In this document: piece by piece, positions 29,611 to 37,455 of the stretch
Layout: every line of letters begins with the position of its first letter
How positions within the stretch are numbered: position 1 is the stretch's first letter
IMG/VR virus record: IMGVR_UViG_3300046543_000082
Span: 16,257-80,256 of that record
Direction: 5' to 3' (one strand)
Origin: a virus
Length of the DNA: 64,000 nt
Notes under the pieces: model-generated
What the model was told of the DNA's origin: nothing
What the model saw: only the letters and a program-made list of their open reading frames with translations
Databases searched by the model: none
Made by a program: the position numbers and the translations under genes

Positions 29611-30602
29611 TCCAGTTTGGCCGCCAACTCTTCGGGCGTCGGGTTGTAGTAGATCAGCAATGATTTCAAATCCCGATGCCCGATCACGCGCGCAAGCTCC
29701 AAGACGGTCAACTTATTGGAAAGCCGAGTACAAGCCTCGTGGCGGCTGTCGTGAAAATGCAGAGTTGTGATACTTGGCATTTCCTTTGCGGCCTTCTGGC
29801 GCGCCTTTCTGAAAAGCGTACCGAGCGATTGGCCGTGGAACGTGAAAACATTCGTTTCGTGGCGACCCCGGAGTTTTGCGATTAGATCGACAGCTCGCTT
29901 TGATAGCGGAACATGGCGCTCATCATAGTTCTTCGTCTTGCTCAGGTGGACGCTTCTTGGGCTGACTTCCGGCCAATGTAGAGAGCATAGTTCACCGACG
30001 CGCATCCCTGTTTCGATTGCCAGCATGAAAGCGACAGCCATTTCCTGCTGTTTTGTCGTAACCGGTTGATCTTCCGAATAACCCAATGCCGAGCACATGA
30101 TTTTTATTTCCGACTCGGAAACACGTCTGTTGCGTGGCTTCGGATCGCGCGGACGCTTCACGTCTTCAAATGGGATCGAATCGAGCCATCGCCATTCTTT
30201 CCTCGCTATCTGGAAGACGGACATAAGCAGGTTCCATTCTCGATTCACGCTGGCTGCTGATACCTCTTTCAATCGAGCGTCGCGCCAAATGGCAATGTCA
30301 GTCTGCGTGACCTCGCTGATTATCTTGTTCCTGAATGGAAGTTCTCGACCGAGCTTGGCGAGGCGGACACGTTCCCATCGCTCGCCTTTCTTGGTCGGCG
30401 CCACTTCCTCTGCGTACTTGACGAGCGCTTCTGAGACGAAACGCTTTGGCAAATCACCTCTGACGCCTGCTAGTATTTCCGCCTCGCGAGCAGTCGCCCA
30501 TGCGACAGCCTGGGCCTTGGTCGGGAACGTGTCAGAATCCCGCACACCGGCCTTCTCGATCTCTGCCCGCCATCCCTTGGAACGCTTCCTGTAGTACGCC
30601 AT
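29607..30602 (-). CDS. int: Tyrosine-family integrase
   Basis: 331 residues. N-terminal arm-binding region (MAYYRKRSKGWRAEIEKAG), core-binding SAM-like domain (~55-150), catalytic domain with R201 (TGMRVGEL), K224 (LSKTKNY), H284-x-x-R287 (FHDSRHEA), H309 (IGHRD) and the nucleophile Tyr318. It recombines the tRNA-Leu core at 30765-30786, about 160 bp upstream of its start. It marks the right end of the first prophage. The second prophage's own integrase should lie past 64000. Confidence 0.9.
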   Translation of the reverse strand: MAYYRKRSKGWRAEIEKAGVRDSDTFPTKAQAVAWATAREAEILAGVRGDLPKRFVSEALVKYAEEVAPTKKGERWERVRLAKLGRELPFRNKIISEVTQTDIAIWRDARLKEVSAASVNREWNLLMSVFQIARKEWRWLDSIPFEDVKRPRDPKPRNRRVSESEIKIMCSALGYSEDQPVTTKQQEMAVAFMLAIETGMRVGELCSLHWPEVSPRSVHLSKTKNYDERHVPLSKRAVDLIAKLRGRHETNVFTFHGQSLGTLFRKARQKAAKEMPSITTLHFHDSRHEACTRLSNKLTVLELARVIGHRDLKSLLIYYNPTPEELAAKLD

Positions 30603-30612
30603 AGCCGCTCCT

Positions 30613-30631
30613 TGGCGGGAAAATGGCGGGA
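30613..30631. promoter_or_regulatory. Left pair of putative integrase arm sites
   Basis: TGGCGGGA at 30613 and 30624, 11 bp apart, between the integrase start and the att core. The same pair with the same spacing is found on the other side of the core (30822-30840). Confidence 0.5.
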
Positions 30632-30764
30632 TTCTATCGTAAACAGATTCGGATATTGGCCTGTAGCGGATCGATTAGGCTTTTGTGATCACGCCGCAAC
30701 TCGTTGAAAACGTTATCTAAACGCTCGTATTGGCGCGAGATGTGTTTTGATGTACCATTCAATC

Positions 30765-30786
30765 TCAAGTCCGGTCCCCGGCACCA
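30765..30786 (+). other. Attachment-site core: 3' fragment of a tRNA-Leu gene
   Basis: 22 bp beginning TCAAGTCC and ending CCCCGGCACCA equal the T-loop, T-stem 3' strand, acceptor 3' strand, discriminator A and CCA of a leucine tRNA. The bases just upstream do not form the rest of a tRNA, so only a 3' fragment is present, as is usual for phage sites in tRNA genes. It sits between the integrase of the first prophage and the first gene of the second. Confidence 0.7.
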
Positions 30787-30821
30787 CGACATCTATAGTT
30801 CATAAGGGATTCCGTCATGCT

Positions 30822-30840
30822 TGGCGGGATGGTGGCGGGA
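30822..30840. promoter_or_regulatory. Right pair of putative integrase arm sites
   Basis: TGGCGGGA at 30822 and 30833, again 11 bp apart, on the second prophage's side of the att core. Confidence 0.5.
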
Positions 30841-30854
30841 TCGACTCTCTAACC

Positions 30855-32132
30855 CTACGCCGTGCCCTGCCGCAAACCATTCATGAAATAGCGCTGCTTG
30901 GCGGCCGGCGCTGCGGTGCCCGCGACCATCAGATTGATCCCCGATGAATCGATGTCGCCATGGAATCGGATATCGAAAAATGGGATCGTCGAGCCAGAAA
31001 CGGCATTGAAATATGCGACGTTCGGCGTTGACGCGCTGTCGAACAGAAACTCGCAATTTCGGAACTGTTGCATCGTCGGCGCTGTGCCTTTGGTGGCGTA
31101 AAGATACGTCCCAGCGGCGTAGACCGTTCCGGGCGTAATGACGTTGAAGTTCGAATTCTTGACCGTCGAGCCGTTGAAAAATGCGATTGCAGGCTGGCCG
31201 TTCGACGGCGGGTTGGCGCCCGGAAAGCAGATACCGGAAATGTCCAGCCGTTCGTTGGCTCCGTTCAGATAGAGCAGATATGGGAAATAATCGTTCTCTA
31301 CCTTGATGCGAAGGTCAACGCAGTTGTCGATCTGGATCGCATACCCGCAACCGGAATATGACGGCTGCCCGACTCCTACGTAGACCGTGTAAAGCTGCAC
31401 GAAATCATTGTCGTTTGCATACTCCAGCCACAGGGCCGGGTTCGTCCCGTAATTCAAAAGGCAGCAACCTATGAACGTGTTGCCGTCACTCTGCACCACC
31501 GGACCGAAGGTAGCAAATGGGCTGGCAAGATTCAGAACATTGTTAGAGCATAGGACGACGCCATACTTCCCCGCCGTCGTGACGTTATTGAAGCGCGAGA
31601 TGTTGACGTTATTAAGATAGATCGGGATCGATGCGCCAGCATTCTGCATGCACACAGCGACGTTTTCCATGATTATGTTCGAACCGCCAGGCGCACCGAG
31701 GCGCTGATCTGTGGAAGTACCGCCGATGATCCCGACCGACGAAGGATTGGACGAAACGCCGAGCGCGGAAATGTTGAAATTCCGCAGCGTAATGTTGTTT
31801 GAGCCGGTAATGTCGAGCAGGACGCCTCCCGTCCCTGCGAGAAGCGTGCTGCCCGACGGAGGCAGAATGTAGACCAAGCCCCAGTCAGGCGCAATCATGC
31901 CGGCGCCTTCGATGGTCAACTGATCGAGATTCGTCGCATTCAGCGGATGGCGGATCATGTAGCCCGCTGACGTTTTTGGAATACGGACGAAACCGCTGTT
32001 GATCGCAGCCTGAAACGCGGCGCTATCGTCCGTTATGCCGTCGCCCTTGGCTCCATAGTCGATTACGGTCGGCAGACGGTCGGTCGGCTTGTAACAGAAG
32101 CCCTCGAAAGGATCGATCCATCTTGCTAACAT
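30855..32132 (-). CDS. Tailspike with pectate-lyase-like beta helix
   Basis: 425 residues. Near the start VIDYGAKGDGITDDSAAFQA is the signature of the pectate-lyase-3-type beta helix in tailspikes. It is followed by repeating strands (NNITLRNFNISALG, NIIMENVAVC, FNNVTTAGKYGVVL). Such spikes bind and often cut surface polysaccharide. It is the terminal late gene, next to the attachment site, where cargo genes are easily exchanged. Catalytic residues cannot be assigned. Confidence 0.75.
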   Translation of the reverse strand: MLARWIDPFEGFCYKPTDRLPTVIDYGAKGDGITDDSAAFQAAINSGFVRIPKTSAGYMIRHPLNATNLDQLTIEGAGMIAPDWGLVYILPPSGSTLLAGTGGVLLDITGSNNITLRNFNISALGVSSNPSSVGIIGGTSTDQRLGAPGGSNIIMENVAVCMQNAGASIPIYLNNVNISRFNNVTTAGKYGVVLCSNNVLNLASPFATFGPVVQSDGNTFIGCCLLNYGTNPALWLEYANDNDFVQLYTVYVGVGQPSYSGCGYAIQIDNCVDLRIKVENDYFPYLLYLNGANERLDISGICFPGANPPSNGQPAIAFFNGSTVKNSNFNVITPGTVYAAGTYLYATKGTAPTMQQFRNCEFLFDSASTPNVAYFNAVSGSTIPFFDIRFHGDIDSSGINLMVAGTAAPAAKQRYFMNGLRQGTA

Positions 32133-32654
32133 TTAAAAAGTTGGCGTAAAGCAGATCGGTAGACGGTTATCAGGTCCGCGCGATGTCGGAAGCTTGTCGA
32201 TCAACTTCCAGTTCTCATCGAGCGCCCACCAGAGCTTGTACCCGAGTTTGAGGCCCGCGCTGGTCGTATGGCAGAAATGCTTGCCGTCGGCTGTGTGCGC
32301 CTTGAACTCCGTCAGCGTCGTGCCGTCATGCGTCAGTAGATCGACAACCCATGTGGCCGGATCGTAGGGCAAGCCGAGCGGCCAATAACAGAAGCCGTAT
32401 GCCGGGTTTCGCCATAGCCAGCGCGTACGAAGCCACCACTTCTCCCACCCGATCGGAGCGGGAGCGCCTGCTGGCTGGAAATAGCCGTCGATCCAACCCG
32501 AATCGAGCGGAGCATCGAACGTCTGAAACCAGCACAGCCAGTTCGGCAGGTAGCCGTCATCCTTGCAGAAAAGCGCGATGAGCGGTGCGAGCGGTACCGC
32601 AAGCAGGTACGTGAAAAGCACCTGAGCGATCGTAGCCAATACATAGCGAATCAT
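32133..32654 (-). CDS. Phage membrane-associated protein (DUF7338-like)
   Basis: 173 residues from the ATG at 32654. The N-terminus has one or two hydrophobic stretches (YVLATIAQVLFTYLLAVPLA, PLIALF) followed by GYLPNWLCWFQTFDAPLDSG and a Trp-rich region (WWLRTRWLWRNPAYGFCYW). I recall this pattern in proteins near phage lysis genes, but the function is unknown. It lies directly after the holin-type gene. Confidence 0.6.
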   Translation of the reverse strand: MIRYVLATIAQVLFTYLLAVPLAPLIALFCKDDGYLPNWLCWFQTFDAPLDSGWIDGYFQPAGAPAPIGWEKWWLRTRWLWRNPAYGFCYWPLGLPYDPATWVVDLLTHDGTTLTEFKAHTADGKHFCHTTSAGLKLGYKLWWALDENWKLIDKLPTSRGPDNRLPICFTPTF

Positions 32655-32655
32655 C

Positions 32656-33264
32656 TCAGTGCCCCTTGAACAAGCTTGTTTCAGGGAGCGACGCCGGCGC
32701 GATAGGATCGGCGGCTGCCTGCGTATGAATGTTGATAGGAGCATTCGCCGCTGCGTACCCGACATCAGCGATCATCTTCGTCTGACCAGCGCTTTCCTTG
32801 CTAGAGCCGAAATAATAGGAAATGATGGCTACCCACGCGGTTTGCAGGGTTCCCGTCATAACCAGCATCAGATTCTGCGCTGCGCCTTCCAGATGAGCGA
32901 ACATCACCAATCCGAGCGTCCCGAAGAAGCCCAATGTGACGCCAACCGCGAGGAACTGAAGCGTGTAGTCTTTTGGGTTCGCCGTTTGACGCGCTCGAGC
33001 GTTCTGGACATCTGCGAGACGATTGGCCTCTGCGGTAATCACGAGGCTCTGCATCTGCACTTTGTTCGCCATCTCCGCCTCTTTTAGCTTCTCGAGTGCG
33101 GTAGGATCGGCGGCAATAGCTGTGTTGACTGAATCGGCATCGTTGGACGTTCCGAGCACGCTCGAGATCAGTGCGCCGGCTACTCCGCCGAGCGGACCGC
33201 CGAGGGCCGTCCCGAGGAGAGGAGCAGCCTTTCCGACTACACTTGCGATATCAGACCATTGCAT
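32656..33264 (-). CDS. Holin (GTA-type three-span family)
   Basis: 202 residues. Gly-rich hydrophobic N-terminus (LLGTALGGPLGGVAGALISS), a helical linker, two spans (LQFLAVGVTLGFFGTLGLVM and LVMTGTLQTAWVAIISYYFG) and the motif YYFGSSKESAGQTKMI, which I associate with the three-span holin family of gene-transfer agents and phages. It lies 1 bp from the endolysin gene. It would open the inner membrane at lysis. Confidence 0.7.
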   Translation of the reverse strand: MQWSDIASVVGKAAPLLGTALGGPLGGVAGALISSVLGTSNDADSVNTAIAADPTALEKLKEAEMANKVQMQSLVITAEANRLADVQNARARQTANPKDYTLQFLAVGVTLGFFGTLGLVMFAHLEGAAQNLMLVMTGTLQTAWVAIISYYFGSSKESAGQTKMIADVGYAAANAPINIHTQAAADPIAPASLPETSLFKGH

Positions 33265-33265
33265 A

Positions 33266-33685
33266 TCAGGCTCCGTTTCTCATCATGTCGGCGAGACGCG
33301 TAGCGCGAGCGCCAACTTGCGTCGCCCATTTACTGGCGAGCATCCCGTTAGCTGCGGCCGCATAGTCGCCCCGCTGCACCGCCGCAAGCGTGTTCGCGAA
33401 CGACAGCAGACCGCCCCCCATGTTGAACGCCATGTTGACCAGCACGCGCTGACGAACCGGATCGAGTGTCGACCACCACGGCAGGTTTCGATCAAGCCAT
33501 GCCGTCGTCCTACCGATGTCGTTCTCAAGCAGCGCGTTGCATTCATCCTGCGAGATTCCGACATCGGTCAAGTTTCTGCCAACGCCGATGGTCGTCTTAC
33601 CTACCGTGTCTACATACGGTTTGAGTCTCACGCCTTCGTCCCGGCATAGTTCCGAGACAAGCGTTGGCATGTCGAAATTGCTCAT
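33266..33685 (-). CDS. Endolysin, T4-lysozyme type (GH24)
   Basis: 139 residues from the ATG at 33685. The catalytic triad of T4-type lysozymes is clear: E17 (DEGVRLKPYVD), D26 and T32 (GKTTIGVGRN), with the same spacing as E11/D20/T26. Further motifs are VLVNMAFNMGGG and ASKWATQVGARATRLADMM. No signal peptide, so release needs the holin. It cuts peptidoglycan. Confidence 0.9.
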   Translation of the reverse strand: MSNFDMPTLVSELCRDEGVRLKPYVDTVGKTTIGVGRNLTDVGISQDECNALLENDIGRTTAWLDRNLPWWSTLDPVRQRVLVNMAFNMGGGLLSFANTLAAVQRGDYAAAANGMLASKWATQVGARATRLADMMRNGA

Positions 33686-34005
33686 GTGTTCACCTTGGCT
33701 CGGAAGTAGTACCAAACGGCCGTAGCAAGCCCGACAATAAGCGCCCACAGCCCTTTCTGCGCGAGATCCACGCGAAGTTCTTCATAGAACCTCGCCTTTG
33801 CCTCATGCCGCGCGATCATCGCCTCATGTGCTCTGCGATGCCCGTCCCAATCGCCGTTGGGGAATGCGTTGTGTAAGTCATCCACTCTGCGTATAACCTC
33901 GTCAACTTTGAGATCAGTTACACGCTGTTGTGTAACGTTCTCGGAGTGCCGCTGGTCCATGTCGGCTGAAAGGGCGTGAATCGCCGCGACTATGTCTTCG
34001 TGCAT
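33682..34005 (-). CDS. Small protein with C-terminal membrane span
   Basis: 107 residues: a charged N-terminal helix (VTDLKVDEVIRRVDDLHNAF) and a C-terminal span LWALIVGLATAVWYYFRAKV. It overlaps the endolysin start by 4 bp and belongs to the lysis cassette, possibly an antiholin or spanin-like part. No lipobox or nested Rz1 frame was evident. Confidence 0.55.
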   Translation of the reverse strand: MHEDIVAAIHALSADMDQRHSENVTQQRVTDLKVDEVIRRVDDLHNAFPNGDWDGHRRAHEAMIARHEAKARFYEELRVDLAQKGLWALIVGLATAVWYYFRAKVNT

Positions 34006-34016
34006 TCGAAGCCCCG

Positions 34017-34050
34017 TAAAAAAGCCGCTCTAGGCGGCTATTGTTTTTTG
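34017..34050. terminator. Bidirectional terminator after tail fibre gene
   Basis: AGCCGC / GCGGCT stem (34023-34039). T runs follow on the minus strand directly and on the plus strand after ATTG. It lies between tail fibre and lysis genes. Confidence 0.7.
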
Positions 34051-34054
34051 TGCG

Positions 34055-35608
34055 TCACACTCGCGCGTCCGCAATCAACAAGGCGCTTGTGCTGAGTCTC
34101 AAAATTCCGGCTTGACCCGTAGTCGCGCCAGCCACCGTGCAGTTCACGAGCAGCCCTGTCGTCGACGATGAGGCAGTCACTAACGACATAGCGGAGATCG
34201 CGAAGCTTGATCCTGCTACGGCAACAAATGCCGCTGCGGTGCCGGAAACGAATGTCAAGACAGGCTGCAGCCGCATAGGTGCGGCGAGAGGAATCAGCGC
34301 CTGGAAGTTTGTCGCAGACGTGAAGACGCCCGTTCCGATCACTTCCTGAGTGAATGCGACGGGATCGGTAAGGTTCTGGACATTCCGATTCACGCGCCCC
34401 AATTCGGCATCCGCTCCCCTATATTCGAACGGCGTCGGGAGACCTGCGGCCGGAGCATTGGGCGGGCTTTCTTCAAGTTGCCATTGGGCCGTATTGACAG
34501 CGAACGTGACGTTCACAGGCAAATTAATTCTGATAGACAGATTGTCCGAAAAATCCGTACCTATAGTTTTTCCCGAAATAGAGGGGATAGCCAACGAGAC
34601 AGAGAAGAATGTTGGAACCGTCGTGATATTCCAATTTACTGTGTTGGTCGTTGTTACTGAAGAACTCCCCCCGGCGCCGAAGTTTTGAGTAGTAGCCACG
34701 GTAGGAATGGTGATCGTTCCGGAGTCAGTCCATAGCCACATGCCCAGGGTTGCAGTATGGTTCTCAAGCGTGCGAACACTTGGGATATGTTGACTAATTG
34801 CGCTTCCGGTAACGCTTGCTGCGACCGTCTGAGATAACTTCATGAAAGAAGAAGCGGGCGTTGTCATCCCTACAGGCGTACCGCCCGCTGTAAATGCCGT
34901 CTTCGATACCGTGATAGAAGATGACCCGGCGCCAGAAACACAAATCCACATATCGGCGGTGAACGGGAAAAGGCCCGAGGCGATCGTGAACGAAGTACCG
35001 GAGCGCCAGAAATCGAAATTGCCATCCGCAATATAGTTGCGATGGCTCGTGCGGCTCTGATAGTACGGAATTCCCTGCGCGAGTTGCCCCGTCTGAACGC
35101 GGAAATTCGTGCCGTCGTAATATAGTTGATACGGCGTTCCTACCGCTAGTGCGCCTGACCACAGACCAAGGCCGTTCGATTGTGTAATCGTCTTGGCGCC
35201 TACCGACGAAATGTTGATAGTCGGATTGGTCAGCGTGTTAGTCGATGTCGGCGTGTAGGTGAACTCTTGACCAACCGTGTAGGCAGTAATCGCAGGAGCC
35301 GAGCCGGCAATGATCGCATCGCCTGTTCCGCTGATCGAACTGAGTACGGTAGAAGTGCTGTTCTGGATTTGGCTAAGATTCGCAGCGTCTGTGAGCGCCG
35401 TACCGTTGCCGAGGTTGGTGATCCGGAAGCCACCAAGCGGGATGTTCGCGATCGGAGTCTGCTGGCCGTCCTTCGTCAAACAATTCGTGAGGCCATTGTT
35501 TGCGATGTCAGAAAGCGTATTATTGGCCCAGGTCGAGCTAATGGTAGTTCCTGTAACTACAGGATTACCCGAAATTAACGAGAACACGCCGGAGCCGTTG
35601 TAGGCCAT
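34055..35608 (-). CDS. Tail fibre protein
   Basis: 517 residues. The N-terminal ~110 residues (NGSGVFSLISGNPVVTGTTI, IPLGGFRITNLGNGTALTDA) are a phage fibre anchor pattern ('G..I.NL....DA...'). The middle (~190-400) is beta-rich and resembles carbohydrate-binding fibre regions (RNYIADGNFDFWRSGTSF). No chaperone domain. Flanked by terminators on both sides. Confidence 0.7.
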   Translation of the reverse strand: MAYNGSGVFSLISGNPVVTGTTISSTWANNTLSDIANNGLTNCLTKDGQQTPIANIPLGGFRITNLGNGTALTDAANLSQIQNSTSTVLSSISGTGDAIIAGSAPAITAYTVGQEFTYTPTSTNTLTNPTINISSVGAKTITQSNGLGLWSGALAVGTPYQLYYDGTNFRVQTGQLAQGIPYYQSRTSHRNYIADGNFDFWRSGTSFTIASGLFPFTADMWICVSGAGSSSITVSKTAFTAGGTPVGMTTPASSFMKLSQTVAASVTGSAISQHIPSVRTLENHTATLGMWLWTDSGTITIPTVATTQNFGAGGSSSVTTTNTVNWNITTVPTFFSVSLAIPSISGKTIGTDFSDNLSIRINLPVNVTFAVNTAQWQLEESPPNAPAAGLPTPFEYRGADAELGRVNRNVQNLTDPVAFTQEVIGTGVFTSATNFQALIPLAAPMRLQPVLTFVSGTAAAFVAVAGSSFAISAMSLVTASSSTTGLLVNCTVAGATTGQAGILRLSTSALLIADARV

Positions 35609-35624
35609 CTTGTCACCTAAAATG

Positions 35625-35646
35625 AAAAAGGCCGCGCTTGGCGGCC
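35625..35646 (-). terminator. Terminator before tail fibre gene
   Basis: Minus strand stem GGCCGC / GCGGCC followed by TTTTTCATTTT, 17 bp before the fibre ATG. Confidence 0.7.
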
Positions 35647-35661
35647 CTTAAAGGGAGAAAT

Positions 35662-35883
35662 ATGAACAACAGTCAGTTCTGGCAGATCGCGATTTCGTCT
35701 GCCGTTGTCGGTGCCATACCGGCTATCAAATCAGTGGTTAGCGAGTGCCGCGCCAAGCGCCGCCGCGAAGGGAGACGCCCCTTTCTGTACGAATTGGCCT
35801 ACCGGTTGGGCAAACGCTGGTCGAGCCATAAGAGCCGCCTGCGTAGCTCGTTGCCCGATGCCGGTATAGGGAAGCGCGGATAG
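35662..35883 (+). CDS. Possible remnant antisense small membrane protein
   Basis: Rightward frame with an excellent ribosome site (AAGGGAG 4-5 nt before ATG). The first 22 residues, MNNSQFWQIAISSAVVGAIP-AI, read like a phage membrane-peptide start and lie in the gap between two leftward genes. The remaining ~50 residues run antisense through the end of the ejection gene and are Arg-rich. Probably a gene cut short by recombination rather than a functional protein. Confidence 0.3.
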   Translation: MNNSQFWQIAISSAVVGAIPAIKSVVSECRAKRRREGRRPFLYELAYRLGKRWSSHKSRLRSSLPDAGIGKRG

Positions 35884-37455
35884 CCCTGCTGCCGCGGCTG
35901 CCGCAAGGGTAGGAACACCAAATCCCGCTGCCGTCGCTCCGCCGCCACCTAATGCGCCGATAATTCCCATCAGCGCCGCGCGACCCGGCGTCCCGCTATC
36001 AGGATATTTCGAGCCGAGCACTTTTTGGCCAGCGCTCGACAAATCCTGCATGAGCGCATTCCCCGTTGCTGTCGCGCCCTTTCCGACCGACTTATCGGAG
36101 CTGCGCACGGCGTTCTGGAGTTGCCCGGCGGTGAAAATGCCGTCATTATTCATTGCACCTTGCGATCCGGCTGCAGCTCGAAGGCGCACGAATTTCGCAT
36201 ACGCCGCGTTGGCGTTCGAAAGATTCTGCACATCGGCAGGCGCGTTATAGCGCGTTAGCGATGTATCGATGGCGTTCTTAATTTCGCCGACAGCCTGGCC
36301 GAGTTGGCGATTATCGAACGACGCATCTCCGGTGTAGCCGCTTGCTATGCGCGACAATTCGCTCTGAGCACCCTTGAGCGTCGGTCCATCCATTTGTCCC
36401 TGCGGCCCAAGCTTACCCATCACCTGAGTTTTAAGGATATTCATGAACGTCTGCTGCTGCGGAGCGGGAAGGTTCTGAACCATTCCCGTAAGATTCGAGA
36501 TGTCCGATTGGAAGTGTGGATCGGTCGCCTTGAACGTCATGTTAGAAAGCGCGCCATCATAGGCATTGCTGATCTGAGACTTTACGGCTTGCACCGCGTC
36601 CTGCCCTACAGGCCCATCATAAGTCTTGCCAATCGGCGCTAGAACGTCGTTGTAGACAGCTTTATTGAAGCTTTGAACTGATCGCTGCTGAGCGTTCTTT
36701 ATCATGTCGCCGAGGATCGGGACGCTCGTGAGTTTGTCCTCGGTACGTGCGAATCCGCCGCCGAGCGTTTGGCCGGGCGTCATCGTCACGCCAGCATCTG
36801 CCAACGTCCTTTGCGCGGTTCCATTGGCGCCAGAAATGACCTTCCCCAGTGCATTTGCCAGCGTTGCGCCGACCGCGCCGAAAGCTGCGCCGGTGCCTGC
36901 TTGAGTGCCTTTCTGTTGCCAATAGCCTTCCTGGCTATTCGGATCAGAAGGCGTCATCGCCCCGCTTGCAGCACCTACAGCCGCGCCGGTTCCAATTCGA
37001 CCGAGTGCAGTTGCCGTAGCGGCGGCCGGCGCTAGAGTCGCCAACGGAGCAGTCGCAACGATATTGCCGCCGATCTTGCCCGCGGTATTCGTGAGCGGGT
37101 TCGCTGCCGCATAAGGCTGATTCTGAGTGTCTAAGTTCTTGACGCCCTGCTGCGCATCGTTGACGAGCCACGGACCAACATTGTCCGATCCCACCGCGCT
37201 CAGCCCTTTTCCAAGCAATTCTTGAGCGCCGAGAACGGTGTTTCCGAACCCATGTCCCAAGCCTGCGCCGAGCGATGCCAGATATCCAGGCGCTCCTTGT
37301 TGCGGAGGCTGCGGCGGTTGAGGCGGCTGAGCCGGAGGAGCAGATGCAGGTTGAGCACCAGATGCGGCTTGCGCATTGTTCGCAATCAGCGCATCCAGCG
37401 GAGACGCCTGCTGAGGCGCGGCATTACTCGCAATAAGATCATCCAAGGCGCTCAT
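35731..37455 (-). CDS. DNA ejection protein (internal virion protein) C
   Basis: 574 residues from the ATG at 37455 (ATGA overlap). Pro/Gln-rich start, then several Gly/Ala-rich hydrophobic helices (APLATLAPAAATATALGRIG, TGAAVGAASGAM; near the end ALMGIIGALGGGGATAAGFG), with a coiled middle. This is the plan of podovirus ejection proteins that form a conduit through the envelope. Third of three adjacent ejection genes. Confidence 0.65.
   Translation of the reverse strand: MSALDDLIASNAAPQQASPLDALIANNAQAASGAQPASAPPAQPPQPPQPPQQGAPGYLASLGAGLGHGFGNTVLGAQELLGKGLSAVGSDNVGPWLVNDAQQGVKNLDTQNQPYAAANPLTNTAGKIGGNIVATAPLATLAPAAATATALGRIGTGAAVGAASGAMTPSDPNSQEGYWQQKGTQAGTGAAFGAVGATLANALGKVISGANGTAQRTLADAGVTMTPGQTLGGGFARTEDKLTSVPILGDMIKNAQQRSVQSFNKAVYNDVLAPIGKTYDGPVGQDAVQAVKSQISNAYDGALSNMTFKATDPHFQSDISNLTGMVQNLPAPQQQTFMNILKTQVMGKLGPQGQMDGPTLKGAQSELSRIASGYTGDASFDNRQLGQAVGEIKNAIDTSLTRYNAPADVQNLSNANAAYAKFVRLRAAAGSQGAMNNDGIFTAGQLQNAVRSSDKSVGKGATATGNALMQDLSSAGQKVLGSKYPDSGTPGRAALMGIIGALGGGGATAAGFGVPTLAAAAAAGLSALPYTGIGQRATQAALMARPAFAQPVGQFVQKGASPFAAALGAALANH

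Noticed and set aside
30741-30786. Complete tRNA gene
   Set aside because: Only the T-loop to CCA part is present; upstream bases do not pair into a T-stem, anticodon or D arm.
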